Assembly: GCF_000143415.4 (NCBI RefSeq)
Contig: NW_003314284.1
Location: 1,344,984-1,408,983, forward strand
DNA: 64,000 nucleotides
Direction of reading: 5' to 3'
Origin: Selaginella moellendorffii
Lineage: Eukaryota > Streptophyta > Lycopodiopsida > Selaginellales > Selaginellaceae
The position numbers and the translations under genes are program-made. Below are positions 1 to 15,682 of the stretch, piece after piece. Position 1 is the stretch's first letter, and every line of letters starts with the position of its first letter. The notes below the pieces were generated by a model, which was not told the origin of the DNA, did not search any database, and saw only the letters and a program-made list of their open reading frames with translations.

Positions 1-1194
1 AGAGTTCTTTCGTGGGGGGGAGGATATGCTGCCGTTGGAAGGCAAGGTGGACTTTACAACATGCTACACGAGGTTGATCATGGAGCGGCTTCGATGCTTG
101 ATCGATGGCTTGTTCGCATCTCTGACAATTACTCTAAGCCGGGAGAGGAGATTGTGGCTGAGAAGTACCTGAATAACTACCTCGGTACGTTCTCTTCACT
201 GCATTTCGTTTGTATTGCTAATACGATGGTGGTTGCCATGTAGGGATCGGGTGCGACGCAAAAGTGGCTCTAGATATCCACATGCTTCGTGAAGGGAATC
301 CAGAAAAGTTTTACAATCAGGTACTCTCTCCTGGCAGTTTATGATATCAAGTCTAAAGCTGTGTTCTTACGTACAGTTCCTCAACAAAATGCTGTATGCT
401 AAGGAGGGTGCGAAAGACATCGTGGACAGAACTTGCTCTGATCTCCCCTGGCACCTCCGTGTCGAGGTCGACGGCTCGGAAATCATCATACCAGAGGTTT
501 GTTTGAGCGTTTCTTTCGCAAGTCGAAGCTCCTCGTCTCTTAACGTGACAGGACACGGAAGGCGTTTTGTTCACAAACATTGGCAGCTACATGGGCGGCG
601 TGGACTTGTGGCAGAACGAAGAGGAGCACGAAGACGAGTTTGGGCCGCAGTTCATGCACGACAAGATAATTGAAGTGGTCGGGATTTGTGGGACTTGGCA
701 TCTGGGAAAGCTGCAGGTACGAGGGAGAGATAGAGAGTTCGTGCCTTGTCTGACACACAGCTTGCTTGTTTTCTCCCTTTGACAGGTTGGTTTGTCCCGT
801 GCTCGGAGGCTTGGACAAGGACGTCATATCAAGATATGGATGTCCGCTAGCTATCCTGTACAGATCGATGGCGAGCCTTGGATCCAGCACTCGTGCACGT
901 TTGAGATATCACACCACGGACAGGTACAAGGGCAGAGAATTGTTTTCGATTTTTTCTCCGCCTTTCTCTTTTCTCTTTTCTCTTTTCTCGATCTAGCCGA
1001 GGGACTGATTCCTTCCTTTCCCGTTTTGGTTTTTCTCTAAGGCTTTCATGCTCAAGCGCACGCAAGAAGATGCTAGAGACCACGCCGCTGCGATCATGAC
1101 AGAGATTCTCGAGAACGCCGAGTGTGGTGGAGTTATAAATGCTTCCCAAAAGCGAGCGCTTCTCCAGGAGATGGCAGTACGCTTGTCCTCCTGA
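1..1194 (+). CDS. Diacylglycerol kinase, C-terminal part (5' end outside window)
   Basis: This enzyme phosphorylates diacylglycerol to phosphatidic acid in plant lipid signalling. The frame is open from base 1, so the catalytic N-terminal half, including the GGDGT ATP-binding loop, lies to the left. Exons are 1-184, 244-320, 377-496, 552-716, 786-923 and 1042-1194, all GT-AG and frame-consistent. Visible family motifs are [76 protein letters not shown] and a C-terminal [15 protein letters not shown]. These follow the order of the DAGK catalytic and accessory domains of plant kinases. The protein ends shortly after the last motif, as compact plant DGKs without a calmodulin tail do. An AATAAA-like signal sits near 1395. 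The exact DGK cluster cannot be settled without the N-terminus. Confidence 0.93.
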
Positions 1195-1642
1195 GAGAGT
1201 CTCTTTTGCGGCGTTTGTACATAGCTATAGAGAGGTATCGTTAGTCCATCTTTCTTCTTTTAACGATGTTTTCCTTTTAGTAGGTGTTCGTATGTGAACC
1301 GTCGGATCTTCGTCCACAGGTAGCGGCTGAGATGCGTAGTAAAAGAGAGAGAACGAGAAACCACGCACTGTGCGTGAAGCTTTGGATTCGTTTAGAAATA
1401 AAAGTTATTTTGTAACATAATTTAGGGCTCTTTTTCTCTCTCCTCTCCGGCGACGGCAGGCAAGCGAGCAGCCGTGACAAGGGAGCAGCGCTCCGCCATA
1501 GCTCCCTCTGTAAGTCTTCTCCGCGCGATTCTATCTCCAGGGCCGCATTCCTCGTCATCGATGGCATCCGTAGCAACAGAGTAGAGGTTTTGGTCGAGAT
1601 TTCGGTGGTGATGGTTTTGGGAGATTCTCGGCGCTCTCAGCC
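1195..1642. other. Intergenic: DGK 3' UTR and SWI3D upstream region
   Basis: No gene is seen. The left part should be the 3' UTR of the kinase. The right part, rich in CT runs at 1433-1450, is the probable leader and promoter of the SWI3D gene. Confidence 0.6.
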
Positions 1643-4084
1643 ATGTTGAAGCGGAGGCAGGGCACTCCTCCAGAGGCTTCCGCCCCGACGAAGCGGCCAA
1701 ACACGCGATCCAGGTCCCCCATTCCCGTGGGGGCGAATGGGCAGCCACTGGAGGTGATCCCTGGCAAGGGCGAGACGGTGTCCAAGGTTCCTAGCGTTAC
1801 CAAGCAGAAGATTGGGCAGCCCCATCCGGCCGTCGCCGCTACCGTCCAGGCCGAGCAGGCCGTCAATAATCCGGACAGGGAGCTCGATTCGTCTCGAGCT
1901 CCTGGAGCTGACGCTGTCGTTCAGATTGAGAACATCTCACACGGCCAGCTCGTCGTGCCGGATGAGGCGCCCAGTGATGATACCAGCACAGTTTCTTCTT
2001 CTACTCCGGTTGTTCTTCCCAAGGCTCCATCGCTAGCTCAGCACAAGCAGCTCAAGCAGCAAGCACACATCGTTCCAACTCACGCAGGTAAGAAATCCTA
2101 TCGTCTCGCGACGTCTTACTTAATACTTTGGATTGTTTTCTAGGATGGTTTTCGTGGACTGGCATTCACACTCTCGAGAAGCGTGGCCTGCCCGAGTTTT
2201 TCAACGGGAAGACCAAAATGAACACGCCGGAGCTCTACATGGAGTACAGGAACTTTCTCATACAGAAATACCGGGAGAATCCAGAGAAGGTTTTGGCGAT
2301 CTCGGACATCCAGGACTTGGTGGTCGGCGATCTCAATTCTGTCCGACGCATCATTGAGTTTCTTGACCACTGGGGGCTCATCAACTATCACGTAACAACA
2401 AGGCCGGGACAGTCTTATCCTGCTTGGCAGGGAACGCCTCCAAAGGTGGAAGAAAACAATGCCGGGGAGCTACATGCTGTCCCGCATTCCGTGAGCCCTC
2501 TTGGAAGTCTGTACCAGTTTGAGACTCCTACAAAGTCTACGTTCCAGACTCACTTGGATCCTGTCGCTGCGCTTGCCGAAACTTTTGTTTCGGAAGCCTT
2601 GGCATCGACACCAGGTCCGGCAGTCGAGTACCATTGCAATGCTTGCTCTGCCGACTGCTCCAAGCGGCGTTATCACTGCCAAAAACAGGTGCTTTTCCTA
2701 TAGCTAGCGAGTGATCATTTTTTCTTCTTCCACCACCTATACTAATTCTATCCTCATTTTGGCAGGCAGACTTTGATTTGTGTCCGGATTGCTACAATGA
2801 TGGAAAGTTTGGCCCGGGCATGTCGACATCCGATTTCATCCGATTGGACGCTTTGTCGGATGCTAATTCCGATGATGGTGGCTGGACGGACCAAGAAACT
2901 CTACTGCTGCTCGAGGCGTTGGAGATGTTCGGCGACAACTGGAACGAGATTGCCGAGCATGTAGCGACCAAGTCAAAGGCTCAGTGCATACTTCACTTCA
3001 TAAAAATGCCTATTGAAGACTCCTTTCTGGACGATGTCGAGGCTTCCGCAAGCATCACTGCGGCCTCAAAGCACACCGAGGAAGACGGAAAGCTGGCAGC
3101 AAGAGAGGATACGGTCTTCAAGGCCATAATGGAGGCGTCAGCATCTAAGGACTCTTTATCGGGTCCCGACGGCTTGATAGCTTTCGCTGACGCTGGCAAT
3201 CCGGTAATGGCGCAGGTATGTGTCTTCATCCATTTTTGGCATCAAGAGAAGTAATTTGTGATTTTACAGGTCGCCTTTCTCGCTGCAATGGTCGGTCCTC
3301 GAGTCGCAGCTGCTGCTGCACAATCTGCATTGGCGGCGCTGTCCGAAGGCGATCCTGCCACGCAACTGGCCGCCAGAGCTACTTTTATCTTGGATGATCC
3401 TGCCACAATTCCTCTTCCACCTTCATTGGACAGGTTGTCATCTTTATTCCGTAAATGGGATTGGTCATAAAAGGTTTTTTGGCTCAGGTCAAATGGTCCA
3501 ACAAAGGATGAGAACGAGGCACCAAAGGATGAGTCGAAACACATAGAGGATGGTGGCGGTAAGACTGCATTTGGTCCTTGGCGTTTCTCATAATCGCCTG
3601 CTTTGGATTTTCTAGCAGATCAAACAGACAACGACAAAGAAGCCAAGCCAGAGAAGAAGAAGGCAGACGAGTCTGGTCATCAGAACGCTCCTTCCGCAGA
3701 GCGCATCCGTAACGCAGCCGCTACAGCTCTTGCAGCGGCAGCGGTCAAGGCAAAGCTACTGGCCGACCAAGAGGAGCGGGAGATGCAACGTCTAGTGGCC
3801 AGTGTGATCGAGAACCAGGTACGGGAGAAGAAAAATGTCGTCTTTTGTATATCCTCCTTTATAATGCTTGTTGCGTTGGTTGCCAGCTAAAAAAGCTCGA
3901 GACAAAGCTCAAGCATTTTGGTGAGCTGGAGGTCATGCTGAAAAAGGAGTACGAGCACATTGACCGCGCCAGGCAAAAGCACTTTGCCGAGCGCGCTCGG
4001 TTGCTACAGTCCCGGATCGCGCCAAACACAGCGGCCGGGGAGATGCCGTCGGGGCAGCAGCAGCAACAGCAACAACAACAACTT

Positions 4085-4126
<42 letters not shown>

Positions 4127-4435
4127 ATCCAGCAGCATCAAATGCAGCAAATCCAGCAACAACACCAGCAGCAACAGCCATTATCGTCCCTCTCACCGCT
4201 AACTTTTAACAGGCCGGCTGCGCTCATGGGCCAAGTAGTTCCAGGTCCGAGCACCCTGAGCAGCATGGCAGCAGCAGCAGCAGCTGGAGGAGGTGGTCCT
4301 CCTTCGTCGCTTGCTGCCTCGAGCTCTCAAAGGCAGCAGTTTGGGTTTGGATCGTCGGGACTGACAGGATTGGCACCCTCAGCGGCAGAAGCTCCGGCCA
4401 GACCTCCGTTTCCCTCGGCAAACAACACAGCGTGA
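1643..4435 (+). CDS. SWI3D: SWI/SNF complex subunit SWI3D (SWIRM-ZZ-SANT protein)
   Basis: This is a core scaffold subunit of plant SWI/SNF chromatin remodellers and acts in the nucleus. Exons are 1643-2087, 2144-2688, 2766-3215, 3270-3433, 3488-3558, 3616-3818 and 3887-4435, giving 808 aa. Domains in order: a disordered N-terminus; a SWIRM domain (about 145-235) starting [16 protein letters not shown]; a ZZ-type zinc finger (about 300-345) with [18 protein letters not shown]; a SANT domain (about 365-415) with [16 protein letters not shown] and [20 protein letters not shown]; then a C-terminal coiled coil with the family sequence [20 protein letters not shown]. The ZZ finger and the segment [20 protein letters not shown] point to SWI3D rather than SWI3A, B or C. 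The ATG at 1643 is the first in frame. The tail holds a long glutamine run and Ala/Gly-rich low-complexity sequence. Confidence 0.93.
4056..4175 (+). repeat. CAG/CAA repeat encoding a polyglutamine tract in SWI3D
   Basis: A run of CAG and CAA codons, with about 13 uninterrupted CAG triplets near 4085-4124, encodes a glutamine tract broken by Leu, Ile, His and Met. Pure CAG runs are length-unstable, so allele length differences are likely. Confidence 0.9.
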
Positions 4436-5204
4436 TCATCGTAAAGCGCGAGCCAGTCACAAAGAGAGACGGTGGACACAAGCGTGGACTATGGAAGTTC
4501 TTGGTTCTTGAGGGGAGGAGCTAGTTCTCGAAGAGGAGAGAGATTTGTGACTCGTATACTCGAGTTCTTCCAAAGCTTGTCACCGGCTTCAGAACAAATG
4601 GATATCGAGCAACCATCTCTTGTAACCATTAAAAAGGAAGATTAGTGTATAACATAATCACAATCGATTAAATTTTGGACGATTAAACAGTTTTGTCCAT
4701 TTCCAACGTTTGAGAATTGCTTCTCCACTGGTAAAATATCACAGGGTTCTTTTTCAAATAGTTACCAGTGACAATCTATGAGTCGTTGATACATCTTATC
4801 ACCCCTTGGGCGAGAGGACGTGGCAACTTGTCACTGGCACACTTTCTCCCACGTGGCAGTGGCCCAGGGCCAATGCAAGCCGGCTAATAATAAAGGGTAA
4901 AGATTAGCAGTTAACCCATGTGATTAAGAGGAAAATGGGGTGTTTAATTACATCAAGTTTTTGCCCCCATCGCCAGTAGATCCCAGTTACAACGCCGGAC
5001 CTAATCCCCTCTCAAGTGTGGGTGTTTTTCCCCTCTCCACTCTCTCCCTCTCCCTCTCTCTCGCCCTACGCGCCTGTGGTAGCGCGCTCGTCCAGCGCCG
5101 GGATCGCCGTGCAATGGATCGCGGCGGCCGCTCCAATGCGAGGCAGGATCGATCCAGTTGAGCGGCATTTCGCGCGTGGATCGATCCAGTCCAGGGAATG
5201 TGCA
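4436..5204. other. Intergenic: SWI3D 3' UTR and kinesin-13 promoter/leader
   Basis: No coding signal. The left part is the SWI3D 3' UTR. The right part includes a CT-rich stretch at about 5038-5062 just before the kinesin start, typical of a plant 5' leader. Confidence 0.6.
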
Positions 5205-8733
<3,529 letters not shown>

Positions 8734-9731
8734 GCGGAAAACTCTCTGCCTCTATACGGGCGGAAGTTTTCAGCTTGAAAACACGAGCACAGGCGATTGT
8801 TCCAGTCGAGAGGTGAATCTCTTTTATTTTTCTTCCACTTTTCTTGTCATGCTACTGTGTCGTGGCTAACCATACAAAGCGTGGTGGTGGAACCATGAAT
8901 GGTTGTGTGTAGGCAGGCGGTTTATGTGCGGCTGGTCCGGTAATTTGTTTGTGATACCATCCATTTATATGAGACACCGTTTGCAATTGATAATGTTGCG
9001 AAAGAGAGCCTCTTTCCTCGATCGAATCATTCAGTGATCACAAAGAGAGATTAGATTACTAAAAGCTTTCCGGCGTGATTAGCTTATCACCTTTATCACT
9101 GATAAGTTAATGAAAAGTCAATATAGTCAATGACCTAATTTTGATCTATCCCCCTTTGGGAAAGCTACTAGTGCTTTGCAGCAGCACATCTTTATCTCTC
9201 CTTGATGCTGCTCGAGATATATATTCGAGATCGGTGAGCGGATGCCGAAGGCATACAGCAGATTGTTTACTTGCATTGTTCTTGTCCACTTCTGCAATGC
9301 GGTCCTCTTTACTTATCTCTTGTACTGAGATTCACTTGTCCTTTCAGATTTTTACTCAGTATTTGACACAATTTCTCTAGCTTCTTTCATATCCGAAGTC
9401 TTAAGCTTGAAGGACCACGTTCTTTCCAAATCTAGAGGAAGTTTCTATAGATTTATAATTTTCAGGGGCAAAAGAAAAGGGGTGAAGGGCGCTAAAGGCG
9501 GAGGGTTCATTGTCAATGTTGGATGGGATCCCCAACTTTTGTATTGTATAGCTCAGTTCCGTGCTGTTGAGTTGTTGCTGTCAACTGTAGTAAGAAGAGC
9601 AAAGAATATATCAACATTTCCTGCAATCTTCGGTGACTGCAAACAAGATCTTTTTTGTGCGTGTTTCACGTGGTACTCTACAGGAACCACACCATAAAAG
9701 GGTGAGGAGCTCTTGTTCATTTGTAACAAAA
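8734..9731. other. Intergenic between kinesin-13 and the lectin gene
   Basis: No gene recognised. A perfect 7-bp inverted repeat with a 10-base loop (CTTATCA at 9083-9089, TGATAAG at 9100-9106) could form a weak hairpin. A possible splice acceptor near 9681, just before the lectin start, hints at an intron in the lectin leader. Confidence 0.5.
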
Positions 9732-11257
9732 ATGGGGACTCCAGTATCTGCAACCACAACTTTGCCTCGCCACATGACAATCAAGGGTGAGAATGGGAGG
9801 TATCTGGCACTCAAATCGGATGGGCTCCTCACATTTGATGCTGACCAGAGAAGTTTCCTCACATGCCACGAGGTGATCTACAATTTCGACGACTCCGAAG
9901 GCACCTTCTCTGTACGTGCTCCAAACGGCAGATTTTGGAGGCGTAATCCTACTAACTGGATTCGAGCGGATGGCAACACACAGCCACCCCCTGTGACCGA
10001 CCAGAGGACCCGCTTCAAGCTCGTGAGGTTTGAATCAGGCCGGCTGGGATTCCTGTCTGCACTTGATGATCGATACCTCAAGCGCTACGACGCCGCAGTC
10101 CGTGGGTACAACGCCGTGCAATCCCAGCCTGACCCTTTCAGCCAAGTTGAGGTGAGCGATGGTTCCGAGCATGCAATTCACCTCCCACGTTTCATCACGT
10201 TCAAGGGAGACAATGGCCAGTTTCTGCTTGTACGCCTCCTACGAAACGACAGAAACTGGTGGCTCCAGTTCAGTGGTGCGGAAAACGATGTGTCCAAGGA
10301 TGAGGCCATCAACAACGTAGTTCAGATGGTTGATGGCAGCTTAGCATTCTACAACATTCACAGGCAAGCTTATTGGCGCAACAGTGCTCTTGGCCCAAAC
10401 GACAGGGGCGATTGCTGGGTATGGGCAGATGGACCTGCAGAAGGAGATGAGAGATGCCATTTCTGGCCCATAAGGCTGAGCACCCAAATGCTGGCCCTCA
10501 GGAGCAAATACAACGACAGGCTATGCAAAAGGCTAACTAATTTTTGGACTAACTGCTTGTCCGCTACTGCAAATGGCACAAACGATGTAACAACGCGTCT
10601 TACCATCAGTGAAGCTACACTCTCGAGATCGATTTTTAACGTCACGTACCTTCTCGAGCTGGCTACCACCACGGATCAGAGGTTACTCATGGTTGGCCAG
10701 GGCTCGGTCGTCAATAATCGGAACGAGCCCGCAGACATGACTGTCACTGTGACTTTGTTGCAGAATGTTTCCACGCAAAGGACATTTTCAAACTCCTACA
10801 CCATCACCCAGAAGATTTCCACCACGTTCACAGCCGGCATCCCCAAGATCGCTGCCAATCAGACTACCATTGAGATCGGCGCTGAGCAAACATTTAATAA
10901 GGAATGGGGTGAAACAGAGGAGGAAGGCGTGCAATTCCAGACTGAATACCTCGTCCGTAACGTTCAACCTCACATGACGGTACGCTTCAAGTTTAATTTG
11001 GCTAGTTATACTAAGGAATCATCTTAATGTAGGCCAGAGCCACCGTGTTTGCGAGCACTGGACGGATGCGTGTCCCCTTCACTTATACAAGCAGGGAGAG
11101 GGGTGCCAATGGGATTGATCGACCCTCAGAGAACCACGTTGATGGGGTCTTTGACGGCGTGTCAGCGTACAACATCCACGCAATTTTAAGTGATGGTGAG
11201 TCGGAAAGAGATTTTCCTTTGGTTCTGGCCGATGGGTTTTATCACATGGAAGAGTAG
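9732..11257 (+). CDS. Amaranthin-like lectin fused to an aerolysin/ETX-MTX2-like pore-forming domain
   Basis: This is a predicted carbohydrate-binding, membrane-active defence protein of 490 aa. Two exons: 9732-10979 and 11033-11257. Residues about 12-145 and 150-290 form two agglutinin (amaranthin) repeats, each opening with the same pattern: LPRHMTIKGENGRYLAL and LPRFITFKGDNGQFLLV. From about 300 the sequence changes to Thr/Ser/Val-rich alternating beta strands, with an ETX/MTX2-type segment (amphipathic strands around 360-400, then FNKEWGETEEEG). This resembles the stem and insertion region of aerolysin-family toxins. No signal peptide is visible, which fits cytosolic nucleocytoplasmic plant lectins. 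The ATG at 9732 starts the conserved region; upstream codons contain no ATG. Amaranthins bind T-antigen disaccharides, and related fusions are known in wheat and cucumber. Sugar and membrane targets here are inferred. Confidence 0.88.
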
Positions 11258-11939
11258 GATTAAATAAATTGCATGGTTTATCACCTTTATGAACTGAACG
11301 TCACTTTTGAGATGCCGAAAGCTTTGCCAAACAGCCAGATTATCCAAATCGGGCCAGCCCACTGGCTGCTAGGAGATCATACCATAGCCATTCATCGGGC
11401 TATAGACCGTGACCCCAGCACACAAAAGAGGAGTTGCATACCTGCGAGCATGGAATAATTTCAAGACTATTCAACCATTTTGTTACATGATTGTTCCATC
11501 AATGTTCTCATAGTTGCACGTTAGGAGCAGTAATTCTCCCATTTGGTGGCCTATCACTATGCCAACAATCTCATGTCTCAGAGAAAAATAAGAAAAAAAA
11601 AGAGAGATGAAACTGTCAAACCAAGAAGAAGATTCTCTGGCCATGCTCTCGTCCCAGCCACCTGTCGCGTCCTTTTGCAATATTGGAGAGGGATGCACAG
11701 TCTACATGTTGCGGTCGGCAGAAGGTGAACGCCCCAACCCCCAAGGAGCCAGCGAGGGTGCCCAATCTAGTCAAGAACGGCAAGAGAAGAGTTGGAGCCT
11801 TAAAGTACAGTCACTTGATCCATAAACCGAAGCTCAAAAGGAACTTGTTGAGCCCTAAGGGCGTGGGTGTCTCAACTTGCTAGTGGACGTGCTTCCTTCA
11901 CCATTAAACATTAGGTTCTTTGCAATACTGATTGTCACA
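11258..11939. other. Intergenic: lectin 3' flank up to the retroelement
   Basis: No convincing gene. A 61-codon open frame at 11273-11458 has no recognisable family. A matching 3' LTR for the neighbouring copia element was looked for here by eye and not found. Confidence 0.45.
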
Positions 11940-13896
11940 TCATGCTATGATTGGGTGTGACTGTGTGATGCCAATTCCCTCCAAGAGGCCTTTAGCCATA
12001 CAATCTCATGGCAGTCAGCAGTTAAGGCAATATATTTAGCCTTTGCAGAAGAAAGAGCAACCACAGCTTGCCTCTTGCTTGCCTATATGGGAAAACACAA
12101 GATTACTAAGTTAGCGATCCTGCACATCAACTTATCAAATAGATGCATTAAAGTGACACATAAAGTTAACTAAGTAAAATTCTTACAGCCCACTTGATGG
12201 GAGCTCCACAAAGTTGCATACAAAATCTGTAGTGGTCAACTGGCACCCTTTGTTTGTGGCCCAGTTGGCACCTGTGTAGTAGATTAGGCTTGTGTCATAG
12301 CGAGAGCAGCATAGTCTTTGGTTTATTATCCCCTTCAAATATCTCAAAACATATTTTGCAGCTTTTCAATGTCCTGTGCAAGGCTCTGAATTGAACTGGC
12401 TGAGCATGATAGTTGCATAGCAAATGTCAAGATAAAAAGTACATCAAGCAATTGATCAAGTTCTGACAAGGAACTTGTGAATCAAGCATGCCTCTTACAT
12501 CTTGAGGCATAGCAGAGTTGACAACACCTGCTACCATGGGTGTGTATAGGATGGCAATTTTCCATGCTAAACCGACATGGGAGCTGTTCAGTGTTTTGAG
12601 AGCATCATCTTTTTCCATTCCTGTTCCACTTGGATTCCCAAAATTTCTTTTTGTCACCCTAAGGTCTTTCATGCAAAAGCATTAGGCCAAGCTCTCTTTT
12701 AAGTGCTGGATAGCATCATCATCCCCTCCAATGACATTAACGTATAAGGCAATAAGGATCATACTATCACCTTTTACTTTGGCATATACATTGAGTTGAA
12801 GTCTTCTTCAATCTCCATGCTTTCTTTACATTGCCATGGCTAAGGGGAATATCTCCTTATCAAGAGATCCATAGAGAAATGCAATTTTAACATCCATTTG
12901 GTGGACTTTCCACAAACCTTGATCATCTGCACTACTGGCAAAAAACTTTCATTATAATCCACCCCACCTTTAGCAACAAGGTAAGCCTTGTAGTTTGGCT
13001 GCATTGTGAGTTCTTTTGAGCAACCACTTGTGATCAAGAAGCTTTCAATCAGGGTGAGAAACACTCTTCAAAAGTGTTATTTGGCAAAAGGGCATCTATT
13101 TCATTCTTGATGGCATTTATCTAGGATTGGACTTGTCTCCAGTCAAGGCCTCATGGTGCATTGATGGGATTTGATTGTCCACAAACATGTAAAATTCAGC
13201 CTCATCATCAGTAAAAAAGGGGTATCACATCTTTAAGCACCTTTTGAAAGGGTTATCACACACATGGATTAAAATAAGATATAGCAAACCTTTACTTCAA
13301 GGGATGATAGGAGGTAATGGCTAATTGGGCAGAGGGTCACTTCCACCAACATGATCCTCATGAGGGTCATCAATTGGCACTAGGATTGTTAACAATAGTG
13401 GTGTTGTTACCGAGCTAAATTGGAATAAGTTGGACAAGCTCAACAAACTTAGGTGACACTGCATCCAATAGTTGCTCCTATGAAAAGTTATTCTTATAAA
13501 AAAATTATGTCTATACTAAGCACTGTTTCCTTGGTGGAGGGATCCCTTAATTTTTAAGCTTTCCAGCTTCACTCGTCATCATAAGCATATCCCATGACGA
13601 TGAGTATTTGACATTTTAGATCAAGCTTTTTGTGGAGCAAATCCAAGATGGTGCACAAATTGTGTAATTGAAGACTTGGAGATGAGAGACATCATATTTT
13701 ATGCCAGTCTAAGCTTCTTTGGTAGCCTTTCCTTTGAGTGTGACCATGAATAAATTTTTAATATACATGGCTACCACAATTGCTTCCTGCCAAAATTCTT
13801 TGTGAAACTTGTTCTCAGCAAGGAAGCTACAAAGAACATTCACCAATGTTTAATTCTTACACTCCACAACACCATTCTATTGTGAGGTGTAGTGAT

Positions 13897-13980
13897 ATCC
13901 ATTGGAGGGCAAGTCTGGTGCCAGCAGCCGCGGTAATTCCAGCTCCAATAGCATATATCAAAGTTGTTGCAGTTAAGAAG
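13897..13980 (+). pseudogene. Fragment of a nuclear 18S rRNA gene inside the copia integrase region
   Basis: About 84 bp match the universally conserved 530-loop region of eukaryotic small-subunit rRNA, including GTGCCAGCAGCCGCGGTAA exactly. From memory of plant 18S there are about four differences, all in the last 35 bases. On the opposite strand the flanks are integrase-like on both sides: a FIDDFSRK-like relic to the right and a TPQQNGVVERKN-like relic to the left. The rDNA piece therefore sits in, and partly replaces, integrase sequence. It is far too short to be functional. Confidence 0.9.
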
Positions 13981-15670
13981 ACTTGAATTTTCTTCACAAG
14001 ATTCGTCTAGACTGTGGCCTTGTAAAGTTTAAAGGCCTCCACTACTTTACTTATTCTTTTTGGCTAAAATTATCAATCAATGTCATAATATATCCTGCAC
14101 CAAATGATTAGGTGGTCCACAAAAGTTTGAATAGATCAACTCTAAAGGTTGAGATATTTTCATGCAGACAAAGCAAAGTTCCTATAATAGTGTTCCCCAA
14201 CATGCAGAATTCTCAAAATGCAGCATTTAAATTGAATTTAGTTACCATTTTCTTCACAAGGACATTCTGAAGAGCTCTGTAGTTGGCATGACAATAACAA
14301 TGCCAAATGTAGACATTGCTCTTTGAATTTTCAATCTTAATGTTTGTGGTGATATAGTCGAAAGGATATACTTTATATGGCTCTCTTGATGTTTCCCATG
14401 CAACATCATTTGCCCTATCATGCAGAAGCTTTGCTTATCCACAAAAGTGACATTGTTGTCATTAAAGATGACAACAATATTGCTATCATAAACTTTTGCA
14501 ATAGAGATTAAATTTCTTTACATACACTATAGTGTTTATAAAGTTTATCTCACTACCATCTTCAAAAGCAAGCTTTAAAGTACTAACACCCAACCATAGT
14601 TTATATTGCTAAATATGAGTTTATTTGTCATTATAAAGTTAGTGCAACCAAAGTCTAAGACCCAAAGCTGACCAACTACACTAGTCTTCACATTAAAGCT
14701 CTTTTATTCTTTTACTTATTCATAAGATCCTTCACCATTGCCTTCTACTCTAAAGTTTGCTACAACATTTATCACATTTAGGCATTCCCAACACCACTTG
14801 TATTGATCTCGACCAATGTGTGTTGGTTTGTGATTGGCATATTATCTATTACGAGGAGTCCTACTAACATGCTCTTCATGTTGTTGTAGGGTGGAAGTTG
14901 CTCCACCACCAATGAGGTGTGTCCTTGTCCATTATAACCTCTATTATTACATCTATGACCTCCACCATTGCATCCACAACCTCCATTGCCACAACCATCA
15001 TATCCACAGCCTCTATAAAAGGAGATCCCTTTCACCCTCCTTGCAAACATAGCACCATGTACCTAATAAATCTGGGACTTCTCCTTACACAACAAGTGTT
15101 CACCAACTTTGATATTGTCTCATTAAATGACAAGTTTGGCTCTCACATCAATGCTTTGTCAATATTATCCCACTCTTTTGAGAGTGACTTCTAGAGCTTC
15201 ACATTTTGCATAGTGTCAAAAACCTTATGTTCCTTCCTTGAGCAACCAAATTTGCAAATAGCCTATTTAGAGAGTTCACATGCTATTGCATATTCCCACC
15301 ATCCTAAAAAATGCAAGCCTCTAAGATTGAATAGATTCTCATCACTTCCATATCAAACTTCAAGCTATACAAATCAGAGTCATTTTTTTTCCATGTCTGT
15401 TTTAAGTAAGATCCCATGACTTAGGTAGATGCAAATGCACCCCACAACCTATTCCTTCCTAATTCTTGAGTCCCTAAGGACCCTTTGGGCCTTTACTCTA
15501 GTTCCAACATAAGGTTCTACCTTAGTACTATTCATAATCCCATACACACCTTGAAGATGGAATTATGCCTTAATAAGGTTCTTTCACAAAGAGAAATCTC
15601 TCCTATTGAAGACAAATGGCTTATTGCTAGAGTTGGATGCATCTCCTATCTTCCTAGATCTTTACATCCT

Positions 15671-15682
15671 GCTCTAATACCA
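15671..15682 (-). other. Retroelement primer-binding site
   Basis: On the minus strand the bases read TGGTATTAGAGC, one change from the usual copia PBS TGGTATCAGAGC (initiator tRNA-Met). It marks the left end of the internal region, so the 5' LTR should lie just to its right on the + strand. It was not delimited. Confidence 0.75.

Larger units (their letters stand above)
11940..15682 (-). mobile_element. Decayed Ty1/copia retrotransposon internal region
   Basis: Read on the minus strand, broken frames appear in copia order from right to left. A primer-binding site complementary to initiator tRNA-Met lies at 15671-15682. Gag remnants follow at about 14770-15600, with a Gly/Cys-rich stretch and a CPKCDKCC-like knuckle. 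A protease remnant, WVLDFGCTNFIMT (family LDSGATNHMT), is near 14640-14690. Integrase is at about 13850-14160, including a relic of the TPQQNGVVERKN motif. Reverse transcriptase is at about 12690-13070 (QPNYKAYLVAKGGVDYNESF and LIALYVNV, where the active-site YVDD is lost). RNase H is at about 11970-12082 (RQAVVALSSAKAKYIALTA). Stops and frameshifts are everywhere, so it cannot encode its own proteins. LTRs were not identified. Confidence 0.85.

Noticed and set aside
1643-4435. SWI3C instead of SWI3D
   Set aside because: Parts of the SWIRM domain ([12 protein letters not shown]) look SWI3C-like, but the ZZ finger, the segment after SANT and the coiled-coil tail match SWI3D much better.
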